From Plutella xylostella (Eukaryota; Arthropoda; Insecta; Lepidoptera; Plutellidae): a DNA stretch of 64,000 nucleotides. The stretch spans positions 8,935,501-8,999,500 of the forward strand of contig NC_063984.1 of NCBI RefSeq assembly GCF_932276165.1. Reading direction: 5' to 3'. The notes under the pieces are model-generated. The model was not told the origin of the DNA. It saw only the letters and a list, made by a program, of their open reading frames with translations, and did no database searches. Made by a program: the position numbers and the translations under genes. Positions 20,346 through 32,300 of the stretch are shown here, piece after piece; the first letter of the stretch is position 1, and each line of letters opens with the position of its first letter.

Positions 20346-23300
20346 CTATGTCGTGTCGTAGACGTAGGACTCGTAGATATATGTATAAATCAGTTGAATA
20401 ATATTCTATACTTACACACAAAAAGCAGGTTTTAAATTAAATTAGTACTCTTTAAATCATCTATCAACTCAGTGTGTACAGTACATTCTATCGCGGTGAG
20501 AAATACAAACTCAACTAGGGTTAGTCACTGTGACATCTCAAAAAAGAAAACAGAAATAGTGTTGAACAGCTAAGACTAATCCATCCATCAATATCGATAA
20601 ATTATGTATACTCATATTAATTAAATATATTTATTAACGAACAAACATAAATACTAATTGCGTATAATTAACAAGTGCCAATTAAAGACCTGAAAATAAT
20701 AATAGCAATAGCAATCATAGCGAAGGTAATCCGCTCTCCGGCCTACCGACTCTCGCGTTCCTAACTGATCATCCATTGAGTATCTGTTCGGAATAATAAA
20801 AAACACACATTGATGGACACTAGATTAACAGTGAAACTCATAAAAACGCACAACATTTTTGTATGGGAGTTGAGTGATGGTCTGCTGGTGCACATGCCGG
20901 CACACTGCCTAGGCGCAGTAAAGAAAACACGACGTCGATGACCGTTGTGTGCGTGTTAGTGCACACTTTTTTTTGTATGAAAACTTATTGCTGGGCGAAA
21001 AAAAGGTACTCTGGGTGCACATATAACTTTGAAATCCTGCCAAATAAAGCACAACAAGATGGTCTTCATACAAACTCTAGGTAAAACAGGACTGCATTGA
21101 CCGTTGTTGAAATAATTAGAAAAAGAGTGGGGACTGCATTGGACGTTGTGATATTTTTCTAAAAGTGTGGAGGACGTCAAATGCAGTCAGTGTCCGTCAG
21201 TGGGTTTCAATATAGTTGTTTAAAACTAATGCAGTCTACACAAAATCTTTTATTTATTCAGTGTAAGTTCTTATTAATTTAAAATTAATTGCACATTTAT
21301 TATGACAAATTGATATACATAGTATAGTAAATAAATTATGTAAGTATGTAACAACTGAAAAGATGACTAATATAATTATTGAAAGAAGTATTTTTTGATC
21401 CGTTAAGAATAAGTTAAAGTATGCCAAGAAATTAGGATTTAATTTATTCATTGAATGAGGGCTCTGTCTCGTAGGTAGGTGCGCTGTCGATAGGAACCAC
21501 GTTTGTATTTCTAAACAGCAGAGTTTATTTATAATTATTAGTTAAAATAAACCGTAGTTCTTACCGCGGTAAAAGCTAATGCGACCCTGTTCTGAAATTA
21601 ATTTAATTATGACACTAAGCGGTTATGTTATCTAAATTGAAATAGTTCTCCGAGGTAATTTTCCCCGCGGAAACAAACTAGAGAGAGAGGCAGACAGTGT
21701 CTACCAGCCCCGGAGGTGAGTTAAATGGGGCGTAGGGTCCACATGTGGGGAGTCCTCAACAATTTACGTCTCAGCCTCTAATTTAAAATTAATACGCGAG
21801 GCTGGTGGAAAATTTGAAAAGTTTGAACGACCTCGCCGCGCGGGCCGCGATTGCATTTTTATACCGAGCGGGACAACCTCTTAGCTTATTACTGAACCCG
21901 GTTATTACCCCCCCGCGTCCCGCCGCCCGGCTAATTACTTAAATGGACACGCTGTTTGACATCACTGATTCTGCAAGGACGAAGGGCACGTTTCAATTCC
22001 GGAAATTGAGACAAAGACCGCGGTCGTTTACCTTCGATTCGGGCGCTCGATTTAGGGCAGCGGTGCACTTATGCACCGGCACATTGCCCAGGCTGCATCC
22101 GCGCACGCGACAAAGGACATTCGTCCACAATGGCTCCATTAAAATAATGCAAGTAAATGAGGATTTGCGGGGAGAGTTGGCCGAATCCGGCCGTTTCCGC
22201 CGCCGCTCGCTCACAATGCCATCTCCCGTGCGCGGGAACATGTTTCATTAGCTAAGTGGGAGGCTTTTGGTGGCTGAATTTGCGTTATGCAGCCAAGTAG
22301 TCGCTGCGTCGCGTTTACTTAAATGCCGTAATTAAAACGTACCCTGCGTTCAAGGCGCACTTTTAAACGCTACTATTTTAAAGTGGGCCATTCACTTTTA
22401 GTGTTGCTCTGTGCTTTTAATATCAATTACGTTGGAAACACTGTTTTCGTGTGCATTTTTGTTTCCTTAAGCTTTTATCTTTCTACCCGTTCTGCGGTAG
22501 AGCAGAACCCCCGCCGTAAGTTGATTATACTGTGGACATGACGGTAGCGTTAAAATAACATGCATAACCCCTATGTTTTTAATAACTTTATTGATCAATA
22601 ACGAGCGAAATTGATCGTCACTAACGATCTTAATCGAATCGCGGCATCGATTCATCACGTGCCGATGCCCTGATCTCGAGTTAATTTAATTGAAACCGAG
22701 TTGAGTAATTAATTAGCGAATGAGAGCTTTCAGCTAGATGAGACGTGTACCTACGGCCATACATATTCGATGAATAGACTGATGACAATAGCTTCGTGGT
22801 GAGGAGGAGAAAGTCTATTCTATATTTAATTAATACATATGTGTCTAGTTTATAATTGTTATCCTTGTCACAAGTTTTTTTAACTGCTTGCAATCCTCAC
22901 TAGGTAGATGTAACGTAATATGTGATCTATTGCAATACTCATCCGTCACAAACTATGCATGGTATGTTTATTGCAGCCGACTGTACCTACCTATTTGATT
23001 TAGCTAAGAGCACCGGGTCCTTTAGGTTAATAGTATTTAATCCCGCTAAAACGTTAGGCGATCCGTCATAATGAATATTTATTTGCCACTAGATGGCGCG
23101 CATACCTACTTTTATTACGAATACATATTTTAGTAGGCACCGTAATATCACTGATTGCTTCCTTTAATTTCAGTTACTTTTGTGTAATACACTTACGTTT
23201 TGAATATATTTAAGTACATTCCGTATCCGTATATAGTAATAAGGTATTTATTTACTTAGCGACCATATCTGTAAGTAAATATACTTTTAAATATTTCTTT

Positions 23301-23447
23301 CGTTGGATCACTTATCGGCGTTCGTCGACTTTTAGTTTAAGTGATAGATCGTGCTTTATCTACTTGAGATCAGAAGTAATCAAAATTATTAAATAAATAC
23401 TTCACTTGTAGAAATTTATAATCATCATCATAATATAAGTATTAGTA
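20346..23447. other. Non-coding sequence with conserved-element character
   Basis: No gene is recognised. The segment 21820-22260 is CpG-rich and open in several frames (for example 21943-22251, +), but the predicted proteins look random. Near 21090 and 21132 a GGACTGCATTG motif is repeated. TTAATTA and TAATTAG motifs are frequent. Confidence 0.4.
23086..23099 (+). promoter_or_regulatory. Candidate CTCF/insulator-type motif
   Basis: CCACTAGATGGCGC matches all 14 positions of the commonly quoted CTCF core CCASYAGRKGGCRS. It is in a gene desert, where a boundary element would be plausible. This is motif evidence only. Confidence 0.3.
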
Positions 23448-23658
23448 CGGTGGCCTGCGCCTAAAAGTATACAGGCGGAGTTTTTAAAATAGCAATCCCT
23501 GATGATGAAGGGACCAGCTACATCTGTTATAAATCCGGGGACGTGTTGTGTGTGATGTGTGTAGCAGTGGTGTTTATGTGGATGTGCTTGTGCAGCATGT
23601 GAGCTTGAGATCGCTATTTTAAAAACTCCGCCTGTATACTTTTAGGCGCAGGCCACCG
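23448..23658 (+). mobile_element. Foldback MITE copy 1, 211 bp
   Basis: Essentially perfect 46-bp inverted arms (23448-23493 and 23613-23658) begin CGGTGGCCTGCGCC and end TTTTTAAAATAGC. A TA (or GTAC) duplication flanks them. The interior of about 120 bp has alternating GT-rich sequence and no coding capacity. A second copy lies 3 kb away in the opposite orientation. Confidence 0.9.
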
Positions 23659-25896
23659 TACATAGGTATGTACCTATTTGAGGTTGTAATGTACCGTAAG
23701 TATGTGTAGGTTTAGTGGGCATATGTAATTAACCTCACTGTTTATCATTTTACTCTTCTATTTAAAATGATATTCAACTTTTCATTTAGGCAGTTGCTAA
23801 AACGAAAATTCTTTCGAATCTTAGATATTTGTGGCACACCCTGTACATACTAATATTCCCCCATCAGAATAAATATCTTGTGTTTTTATTTTGCAATAAC
23901 AAGACGCCACTTTCCATATAATGCGCCTTCGTCCATTACTCACATGAAACATGTGCCAATACAAATGATATGGAGGTTTATGAATGACGAGGGGTGAGGT
24001 AAGTGCGGCGGGGGGGAAAGATGCCTGAAGGAGACGGCATTACCTATCGTACCTTCGGAACCGACCTACAATTATTAAAATTATAAAGTCAAATAAAATC
24101 AACGTGGCATGGCATTGTGATTGATATAATTATATGTATAGACACACAACTCATAAATTATCCAAAAGAAGAAAGCAACTGGAGTTTTAAATAACTATTT
24201 AATATATTTTTTGGGTAAAACCAGTAAGTACGAGTAAGGAAAGTCCCCAAAGCGGGGGTCGGATGGATAGGAGCATTAATGGATTACACCCGGCCGAGTG
24301 AATTAGGATATTGTCGTGTCTGTCTCTTTCGATGCATTTCTTTCATATAAATAACGTATCGACGCCGGGCCGTAGCTCAGGATTATTTTAAATACCTTGA
24401 AGTACCTTATTCGTAAATATAATAATGATTTTATTATGACTTTACTGAATTATTAGATAGGTAATTTAGGTATATGTGATATATGAATAAAAATATGTTA
24501 CATAGATTTTTTTTCTTCTGTTATGACTTATCACATATTGTGTATGCAATATAATACTTACATAACAAAACGTGATAACATGTGAACCTGATATGCGTGT
24601 GATTGTTATTGCTCAATAATTGTTTAGTAAAACCTGCAGTAGGTAGTAGGTACTTTGTACACTTGTTTTATCTGAAATAGGTATTATGATAATAATATAC
24701 ATTGCTAATAGAGGTGTTTATTTACGCACTGCATAAAATTTAACTTATGATTTTTTTGTGTTTTTAGAATACACTATGTTTTTTATGTATTTGTACATAT
24801 GTACATTACGTGGATTACGTTAAATGCACATTAACGTTTTACCAATTAGCCATAGACATAGCTAATTAATTAACGTAATTTGTTATTCAAAGTGGGTTGT
24901 TTAATTTCGCGTAGCTTGTCTAAACCACTTGCTAAAACTATTTTATCTGACTAATAAAATGCGATTACTAAAAGCCACTTACAACCATTTAATTGGTTAA
25001 TTCCTTCTCTGAAACTCTAATGCATGTTACAGAATTGAGCGTTTTAGCTAACAATTTTAAGTTTATGATTTAACAGGGTAAATTTGATCAACGAACCACG
25101 AGAATATAGGCCACATAATAATAATAGGTCACTTGATATAAGCGATGATCTGCTTATAACGCTAATTACCCTGAAAATGGCGTTCACAGTCGCATCTTAA
25201 ACTATTCCTAAAGGATCAGGTGATCAGTGATAATAAAAGCGAAGACAAATTGATCTGACAGGATTTCATTTAGACTAGCTATCAGAGTGATCAACCAATA
25301 TCGTCTTTTACTAAATTCCTATTTTGTCACAAACACATTAAGCAAATGAGAACCTACTCCCAGTATACAAAAATTTCTTTCAAAAAATTATTTTGTAAAG
25401 TTTAAAAAACTAGTTTTATCACAGTTTCTATTGCTATAAGACTGAAACAACTCAATAGCTGAGCTGAATGAAACAAGTGCATGTTATAGCCGGCAGTGGC
25501 GGCGCGCCCGAACTCGGCGCTACAAGGGTTTCAACTTATCAATTACAGCGAACGCTACTTACCTCGCAGAAAGGGCAAATTGATTTAATGTAACCAGAGT
25601 GCTTTGACGAATATTATTAATGTCTTTTTGCGCCCTCCTTCTTCCCGTAATGCACGCTTTGTTCTTTCACGCGGTTTTGTCTAACACCGAATCTCACTTA
25701 TCTACGTCTTGAAAGGATTCTGTCTCTGTTTGTTATCGGTTTTCTGTTAGAATATCCGCGGAGTAACCAGGGTCTTTTGAAGATGTATCTGTAATGGTAG
25801 TACCTACCTAATTGCGGGCTGAAATTGATTTTTTATGCTTTTCTACGAGATGGCTAACTAGAGTGAGTTATTTGCCGGCCGGCGTCGTAAAAACGT

Positions 25897-25955
25897 CTCA
25901 TTAAATTAGCATGGCGGCTAATGAAGAGTTAAGAGTGTAATGGCCTAATGAGTAG
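25897..25955. promoter_or_regulatory. Homeodomain-motif cluster, copy A
   Basis: Contains TTAGCATGG, then TAATGA, GAGTTA, ATGG and TAATGAG in that order. The same order recurs in 26262-26310. TAAT cores are generic homeodomain sites. The shared syntax suggests a duplicated regulatory module or a pair of decayed repeats. Confidence 0.4.
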
Positions 25956-26261
25956 TATATTATTATCCCGAAATGTACCCTTTATTTGTTATTTTTTTTT
26001 ATTTAAGAACTGATATGTGCTAGTACTGTCGTTTATTTAAACTATAGTAAGTCAATTATTTTTCTTAACAAATAAATACGGCTGTAAAAGGTAGAGTCAT
26101 AGAATAGAAATAAGCATACTGTTTTTGAAAATTTTATAAAATAAATGCCCTTATTATAAACGATAGAGAATTCTGAATCGACTATTGATTCAAACAATTA
26201 GTAATCGATTTTTTCCCCAGCAGCACAACTAGCGGCGTGAGTTACTGGCGCTCGTAATGTC

Positions 26262-26310
26262 ACATTAATTAGCATGGACATTAATGAGGAGTTATGGCGG
26301 TCTAATGAGA
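26262..26310. promoter_or_regulatory. Homeodomain-motif cluster, copy B
   Basis: Contains ATTAATTAGCATGG, TTAATGAGGAGTTATGG and TCTAATGAGA, matching the motif order of the cluster about 310-365 bases upstream. Confidence 0.4.
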
Positions 26311-26432
26311 GGACCTTTACACGATGTATTTATTAACCGACTCTGTGGTTCGACTCGCTCGCTTTGTAGAGGGCGCCACTGTCAATTCCTGTATTGATAT
26401 TTTGCATGTGTTACAGTTATTTTATTTATGTA

Positions 26433-26660
26433 CGGTGGGCACGGTGGCCTGCGCCTAAATGTATACAGGCGGAGTTTTTAAAATAGCTCAAGATAGATCT
26501 CAAGCTCACATGCTGCTCAAGCACATCCACATAAACACCACTGCTACACACATCACACACAACACGTCCCCGAATTTATAACAGATGTAGCTGGTCCCTT
26601 CATCATCAGGGATCGCTATTTTAAAAACTCCGCCTGTATACTTTTAGGCGCAGGCCACCG
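26433..26660 (-). mobile_element. Foldback MITE copy 2, inverted relative to copy 1
   Basis: Same 46-bp arms as 23448-23658 (26442-26487 and 26615-26660), with the interior in the opposite orientation. The left end carries an extra CGGTGGGCA before the arm, so the TA at 26431 precedes a short partial repeat of the terminus. The right end is followed by TACG. Confidence 0.9.
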
Positions 26661-26662
26661 TA

Positions 26663-27749
26663 CGTAACTAATAACTTTAATTACGCATGATCTATGCCCT
26701 TTTGAAGATACGAGGAGGCTTGTATTGTTATTCTCTTTAAATCCACCATGTGCCGTCAGCCTCTGACAAGTAATCCGACTGGCTAATCATTTCACCACAT
26801 TGAAAATCCCTTGTCTAGCACTAGTATTTGTCACTGAAACACTTAAGAGAAGTGCGCCTGTGATTTTATTTTTGTTAAAGCAGTTTCTGCTACACCGTAG
26901 TAGGTTGAAGTTCACTAAACACTTTGTTTCCCTTAATTTTCTTAAATTGCTTTACCTCCGCAGTGCTGTACCTACATATCATGGTCGGGTTATAGCGAAA
27001 GACGATTATATCGATGTGCAGGCGGCCGCACACTTCCTAGTGTTAAACTGACAGATTTATAGCCGCGCCTAATGAGACTCCATACCAAAACATGATTATT
27101 TTTAAACCACAATAGCACTAACTAGCAACCTAAGTTTGAAACTGCATCATAAGTTCTAGAGTTTTTCTGTTTAATTTTCAATTTACCGAATGATGGGTAA
27201 CCGAAACATTGAATTTTATCTCATCTCGCGTTCAATTCAAATCTCGTCAAAATTAAAGAATACCCTGAATACACAACAAACCATCCCAGTAATCCCTAGC
27301 TCATAAAAACTCAAAATGATGCGTCTCCCTCATATCTCGGGGTTTATCTAAATAAAATAATTGGATTAAATTAAACAAGCCGTTTGGAAATCCAATCCAA
27401 GTTTTATAATGTCAACCGCAGCATTAAACTGCCTCGATAGAGTTGACTGGACTATGTCGTTTAACACCCTTTTTATGGCTTAAATGTAATAGTGTTGCTC
27501 GTTCGTCTAATTAGTAGAGAAGTAGTGAAGCTAGAGCAGGATGGAGATAATGAGGTTACATTACTGCATTTGTGGTTATCACGTTTTGTTCTTGAACTTC
27601 GGCTATATCATAGACCTACTACCTCTAGACTGGCAATCGCCGTGTGCACTATTCTCTTTCTCACTCAAACCATAGATGTTGCCGACAAAAAAATTAAACC
27701 TAAATATGGGGAAATTTAACTTATCATAATAACAAAAACAAAACTTGAG
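26663..27749. other. Non-coding sequence, no gene seen
   Basis: AT-rich. Frames at 26800-27051 and 27492-27719 look random. Confidence 0.45.
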
Positions 27750-27751
27750 TA

Positions 27752-27936
27752 TATCGTCGGTTGATAGGAAAAAGACACTAAAGGCTAATTTTTCAATAGC
27801 CAGATAAAAGTTTTGCTGGGAAATAATTTTGATGCTGTTGCGTCTCAATGTTTCTCAATGTTTGTATTACCCAGATAACATTTATCTGAATATTGAAAAA
27901 TCAGCCTTAGTGAGTTTTTCCTGTCAACCGACGATA
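27752..27936. mobile_element. Foldback MITE, about 185 bp
   Basis: Inverted arms of about 45-50 bp start TATCGTCGGTTGATAGGAAA on the left and TATCGTCGGTTGACAGGAAA in reverse complement on the right. They end near TTTTTCAATA and are flanked by TA. The arms have diverged by several substitutions, so the copy is older than the 23.4/26.4-kb pair. Confidence 0.75.
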
Positions 27937-27938
27937 TA

Positions 27939-29136
27939 AGAAAAAAAACTTTACTCATACTTATTTGATTTCAATATAATTATTTAATATACACAAACTG
28001 AGTGGATTGTATGATTCATTGTCTTCGTCCAATCGAAACAATCCTCTTCAAAATGTGCCGAACACAATTTTTGTATGTTTCTTTGGTTCCCAATTTGTGC
28101 GACCGGTAATGTCTATCCATTTTCTTGATATTTTTTTTTCTGTCGGAAACCTATGAAGCAGAGATAAATGGATGAGCATGAGCATTATAATCGTGGGCCA
28201 AATATGTGATGGGGTTTTTTTTAAAGGAAACACGCATTTCGTATCAATACAATAAACTTTATATTATACAGAAGAAATCACACATAGAAGAAAAAAACGA
28301 AACGAACGTTTCCTCACAATGAGAGGCACCTCATTTGAAAGAGGAGAATGACTTCTACAAAGTATAATCTTCACAAAAACCGAATTCGTGCGCCCCATTT
28401 GTAAACCCAACCCGAGTCCGTTACAATTTCTAGTATTTTCTTTGCATACTATAATATTTGTGGGTAAAATAAATTTTCAATAACTTGCAACACCATGTGA
28501 TTTGTTATGATATGGTACCTCGTAATTTTTACTTAAAACTGATACTAAAAGACCTTACAGTATTAAAATTAGTATCGTTTTATATTAAAATCGAGCCAAT
28601 AGATAGTACTATGATGAATGTAAGCTTGTTAAACTTGATACTATCTACTTACATGTGAAAATATATCTCATCCATCATTCCATCGTGTTTTCGTTCAATA
28701 TGCTCTATACAACCGAACAAAATCCACCCACCCATGTCACACACTCGTTAAGTGATGATAATAGTCTAATAAACTTAATAAACACCCACAAATCACTAGC
28801 AAATCAAAAATAAATAGCATTTAGAAAATTTTGTTGTAACTGTCAGCCTTTGTTTGGCAAAGATTTTTCATTTGTTTCATTGTTTGGCAAAGAGAACTGA
28901 CGTAAACAGGCGCCACAGCAAAAAGGGCAAAAAACATTTACAGCTTAACGTTTCTTTCTTACGCTTAATGTAGCTAAGCGTCTCTTTTTCGCAATGTCAG
29001 AACTGTCACGATTATACCCCTGTGGGCTATATGCTTTATGTAAGCACCTGGGTACAATATGTACCACAATAGGTTTATTGCACACCACATAATAATTATA
29101 CCAACTTGTAAAAGTGACATAGTTTTGTTTTTTATT
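27939..29136. other. Non-coding sequence, no gene seen
   Basis: AT-rich, with no recognisable coding region. A small inverted motif (GATAGTACTAT and GATACTATC) lies near 28600-28650. Confidence 0.45.
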
Positions 29137-29138
29137 TA

Positions 29139-29371
29139 CACTCACGTGCAAAGAAACAGTTCCACTTTCGAAATACAGACACCAAATGCCCCTTATTTTT
29201 TTAACATTTAATAGGAAATTTGTACAAAATGTTTATGTTTTTAGTTGGTAATATTCTGATGCACCGTTAAATGTACAAAAATATTGCAGGAGGCGCCATT
29301 AAGTTAGTTTTTTTTCGGTAAGGAATGATTAGGTGTGTTTCTCACTGAAACGTTTTCATTACCCCTGAGTG
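29139..29371 (+). mobile_element. Tc1/mariner MITE related to the 46.7-kb transposon
   Basis: A 233-bp unit flanked by TA (29137-29138, 29372-29373). Its left end CACTCACGTGCAAAGAAACA and the following GTTCCAC parallel the Tc1 terminus at 46688. Its interior from CAAATGCCCC through AATATTCTGATGC and AATATTGCAGGAGGCG runs collinear with the last 190 bp of that transposon, with substitutions throughout. It therefore looks like an old internally deleted relative with no transposase. Confidence 0.8.
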
Positions 29372-29373
29372 TA

Positions 29374-32300
29374 TTTTACTTTTAAAATAATAATATATGA
29401 GGTTTTTATCTATTTATTCGTTAAAATTCCGAACACTCTCCTTCAATACGAGTTATCCCCACCGCGCCCCAGCTAGAGGGCAAAAGTTGAACGTGTAGAT
29501 CGTATCGGGAATATAATTTTGAATCAAATTAACACTTCAACTTTAAATCGGGGTCATTAATGCCATTACACCGATACAATATGGCGTCGTGACCGCGGTG
29601 GTCGATATCTAAATCTCTGCAGGGTTAAGCTTCATTGTGAGCTATCTGAATAATCTTTAGGATTTAAAATAACTCTTATTATGACCATCGACAAATAATT
29701 GTAAAATTGTTTACTTCGAATAAACAACAAGCATTACATTCTTGTTGCAATTGGTTGATTTATAAGATATCGTTGTGCTGTTGGAGAAAAAAAAACAATA
29801 CAATTCTATCCTCTGAAATACAGAGGTTTTCTAGTTCAGAGAACTGAGCTCATAAAAGTTTGCAAACTTGTAATTGGTTTTTATAAATATATGTTTAAAA
29901 ATATTTATAAAATATTTGGGGGCAAAATACAATAATTAGCTTTTTTAAATGAAAATTTATCTATTTTATGTAGCCAGGCGATGCCGGCTAGTAGAGCTAA
30001 TAATAAATAAATAGGCGTCTGTTTATCGCGGGCAGCATCTCGAGTTTAATGTTCGGCGCAGAGTTTTATAATTAACAATAAATTCCATATTGTTTTTTGC
30101 CGTAACTAAAGCTCGGTGCAACACCAATTTTTCCCCACAGCGATATGGATCTTAATAACCCTCTCCATAGGGCGCGCCGGGATGGCCCCGCTTTTTGTGA
30201 AACACTTTTCTATTAAATTACCTTTAATGTGATTGGGCGTGGTAATTTAATTTTAATATGTTTTTTTGTTATTATACAAACTTGAAATTTTCATTTGCTT
30301 ACTCAATAACTAATACCTCATAACATGCTCTAAACTCAAATTTATCAGCGAATACGTAAAGTTAATAATAAATTACTTTCAACGCACTTAGAACCACTTA
30401 TAAAGTTTCCGCCCCGTCTTAGTCACATCTAAACATGTCTGCCCCACCCCCGTTATCTCGTTATCCTAATGAAGTCTACCTAATGACGAGTAGGTAAATA
30501 ATAGGGCGGCTAATGGGGGCTTTATCATTCTCGAGTGAGCTTCAGGTAAGGGCCAATTAGAGGCCGACATCGGTATTGTTCGCGGCCCGCTACGATTATC
30601 GTGCGATTTTCAGAATAGCCCTCCTCTGATAAATTGGACAAACTATTGTCGAATGACATCCGCGGTCTGCGGCCAGCCTTAATTTCCTGGTCATGTAATG
30701 TGGCTCGCCTGTTACGGGTTTAATTGCCGTTTTTGTGATTTATTTCGGCTGTTATTTTCCTGTTAAAGAAAAGCTTAAACGAAAACACTGATTTCTTTCC
30801 AAACCCTAATTTTGATCATAATGTAACTGTAAAGTATTGTTTCCCCACAAGCAGTGGTTCCCAACCCTAAGGCGGCTGAGGACATTATTATCGGATCGTC
30901 CAATTACGCGGCGGGAGGCGGCTAATTATCACGTCTTGTGTGCTCGCTCCGGCGCGCGCGCTCCGCTTGTCGCCATTTCAGACACACGCGAATTTTAGAT
31001 AAAGAGTTGAAGAACTCTAAACGTGACATGACATTAGTATGAAGTAAAAAGTTTGTAAGTATTTCAAAATATTATTTGAATTTGGTGGTGCCTTAAATTG
31101 TTGTGACTGAAGAAACAATTTCAATTGAAATAACAGACCGTTAAATAATATGTTACGTCATAAAAATAATCTCAGTGCAGTACAAGCAATGCAACAGTCT
31201 GGGTTTTCATTCCCCGGGCCAGTACGAAACTTGCCACCACTGTTTTTTATTGCGCGGAATTTAAATGCATTTTTGATGTCGCGAGATGACACGCAGCGGA
31301 CGCCACCCGCCCCGCGCCCCCGCCCGCGCCCCGCGCCCTATAATTTTCCAACTTGAAACTTCACTACGGTATTAAGCCTTGATTGCTTGAAGAAACTTGG
31401 GACATTTTGGCGTATTCTTCAGGCTCCCTGTAGATGCTGTGGCGCTGGCACAGACGTTTATTACTAAGAATAATTTGAATTAATTCAACCTTATTTTCGG
31501 CGAAAATAAAGAAATTTCAGAACCAACTGTGGACGTGGTTGAAAGGATTACTTTATGTAATTGAACGACGTCTATTGCGAAACTTTTGGTTTAAAAGTTT
31601 AAAAAGCTCTTGGTTGTAGTTCAACATTTTGCGGAAGTGGGACAATAAGGTCGTCGGAATAGGGATCAGTATTACAGTTTTCAATTAAGTAGTTAGGATT
31701 TAGTTTAGCCACGATGGCGGCGAAACACGACAATACGTTTAGCGCACGCGCCCGCGGCAGGTGACCCGCGGCTTGACTTCCCCTGCCATAGTTTTTAGCG
31801 CTTACTAAAAGGATTGCCGTGTTCACATCGATACTTGAAAGTGCCAACTGTATTCAACTTGCCAGTTTTGCGTCGCTGAAGCTATATGCGAAAATATTTT
31901 ATTTAGCAATAATTCAAAGTTTCAAAAATACTTAAAAATACTTTTTTACTTCAACCTTCAAGAGAACTTTGAATTGGAAACAAACTTGGGTAGGTTTTGA
32001 TTGTAGTTGTGTTTGATCCGACCGCAAATCAGTAGTCGCCGGGTCCGAGTCTTCCCGTGGGCACATTAATTAGAGGAGCTCCCGGGAGCCTTATGAAAGT
32101 TTACCAGTTAATTAGGGGCAACCGCCGCCCCCCGCACCTTTTGTCGTGTGCCGACGCCGGAATAAGCACAAGTAAAAGGTTTCTCATTAGTCCTGTTCCC
32201 AGTCATAACGAGCCCGTCTTCATTATCGTCTCATACGGTGAGTGTGCTGCTTCATCAAAGCATGCACTGTCACGTTTGTCCTGTTTCGTATTGATTAGAA

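Larger units (their letters stand above)
23661..26430. other. Non-coding sequence with homeodomain-motif clusters
   Basis: AT-rich and without recognised genes. It contains a duplicated TAAT-rich cluster (listed separately) and a small GC-rich block at 24240-24370. Confidence 0.4.

Noticed and set aside
21943..22251. 102-codon frame with an overlapping 82-codon frame on the other strand
   Set aside because: Random-looking sequence in a CpG-rich non-coding block; no homology recognised.
30852..30866. CAGTGGTTCCCAACC, a hAT-like terminus
   Set aside because: No matching inverted end or 8-bp duplication found nearby, so it cannot be called an element.
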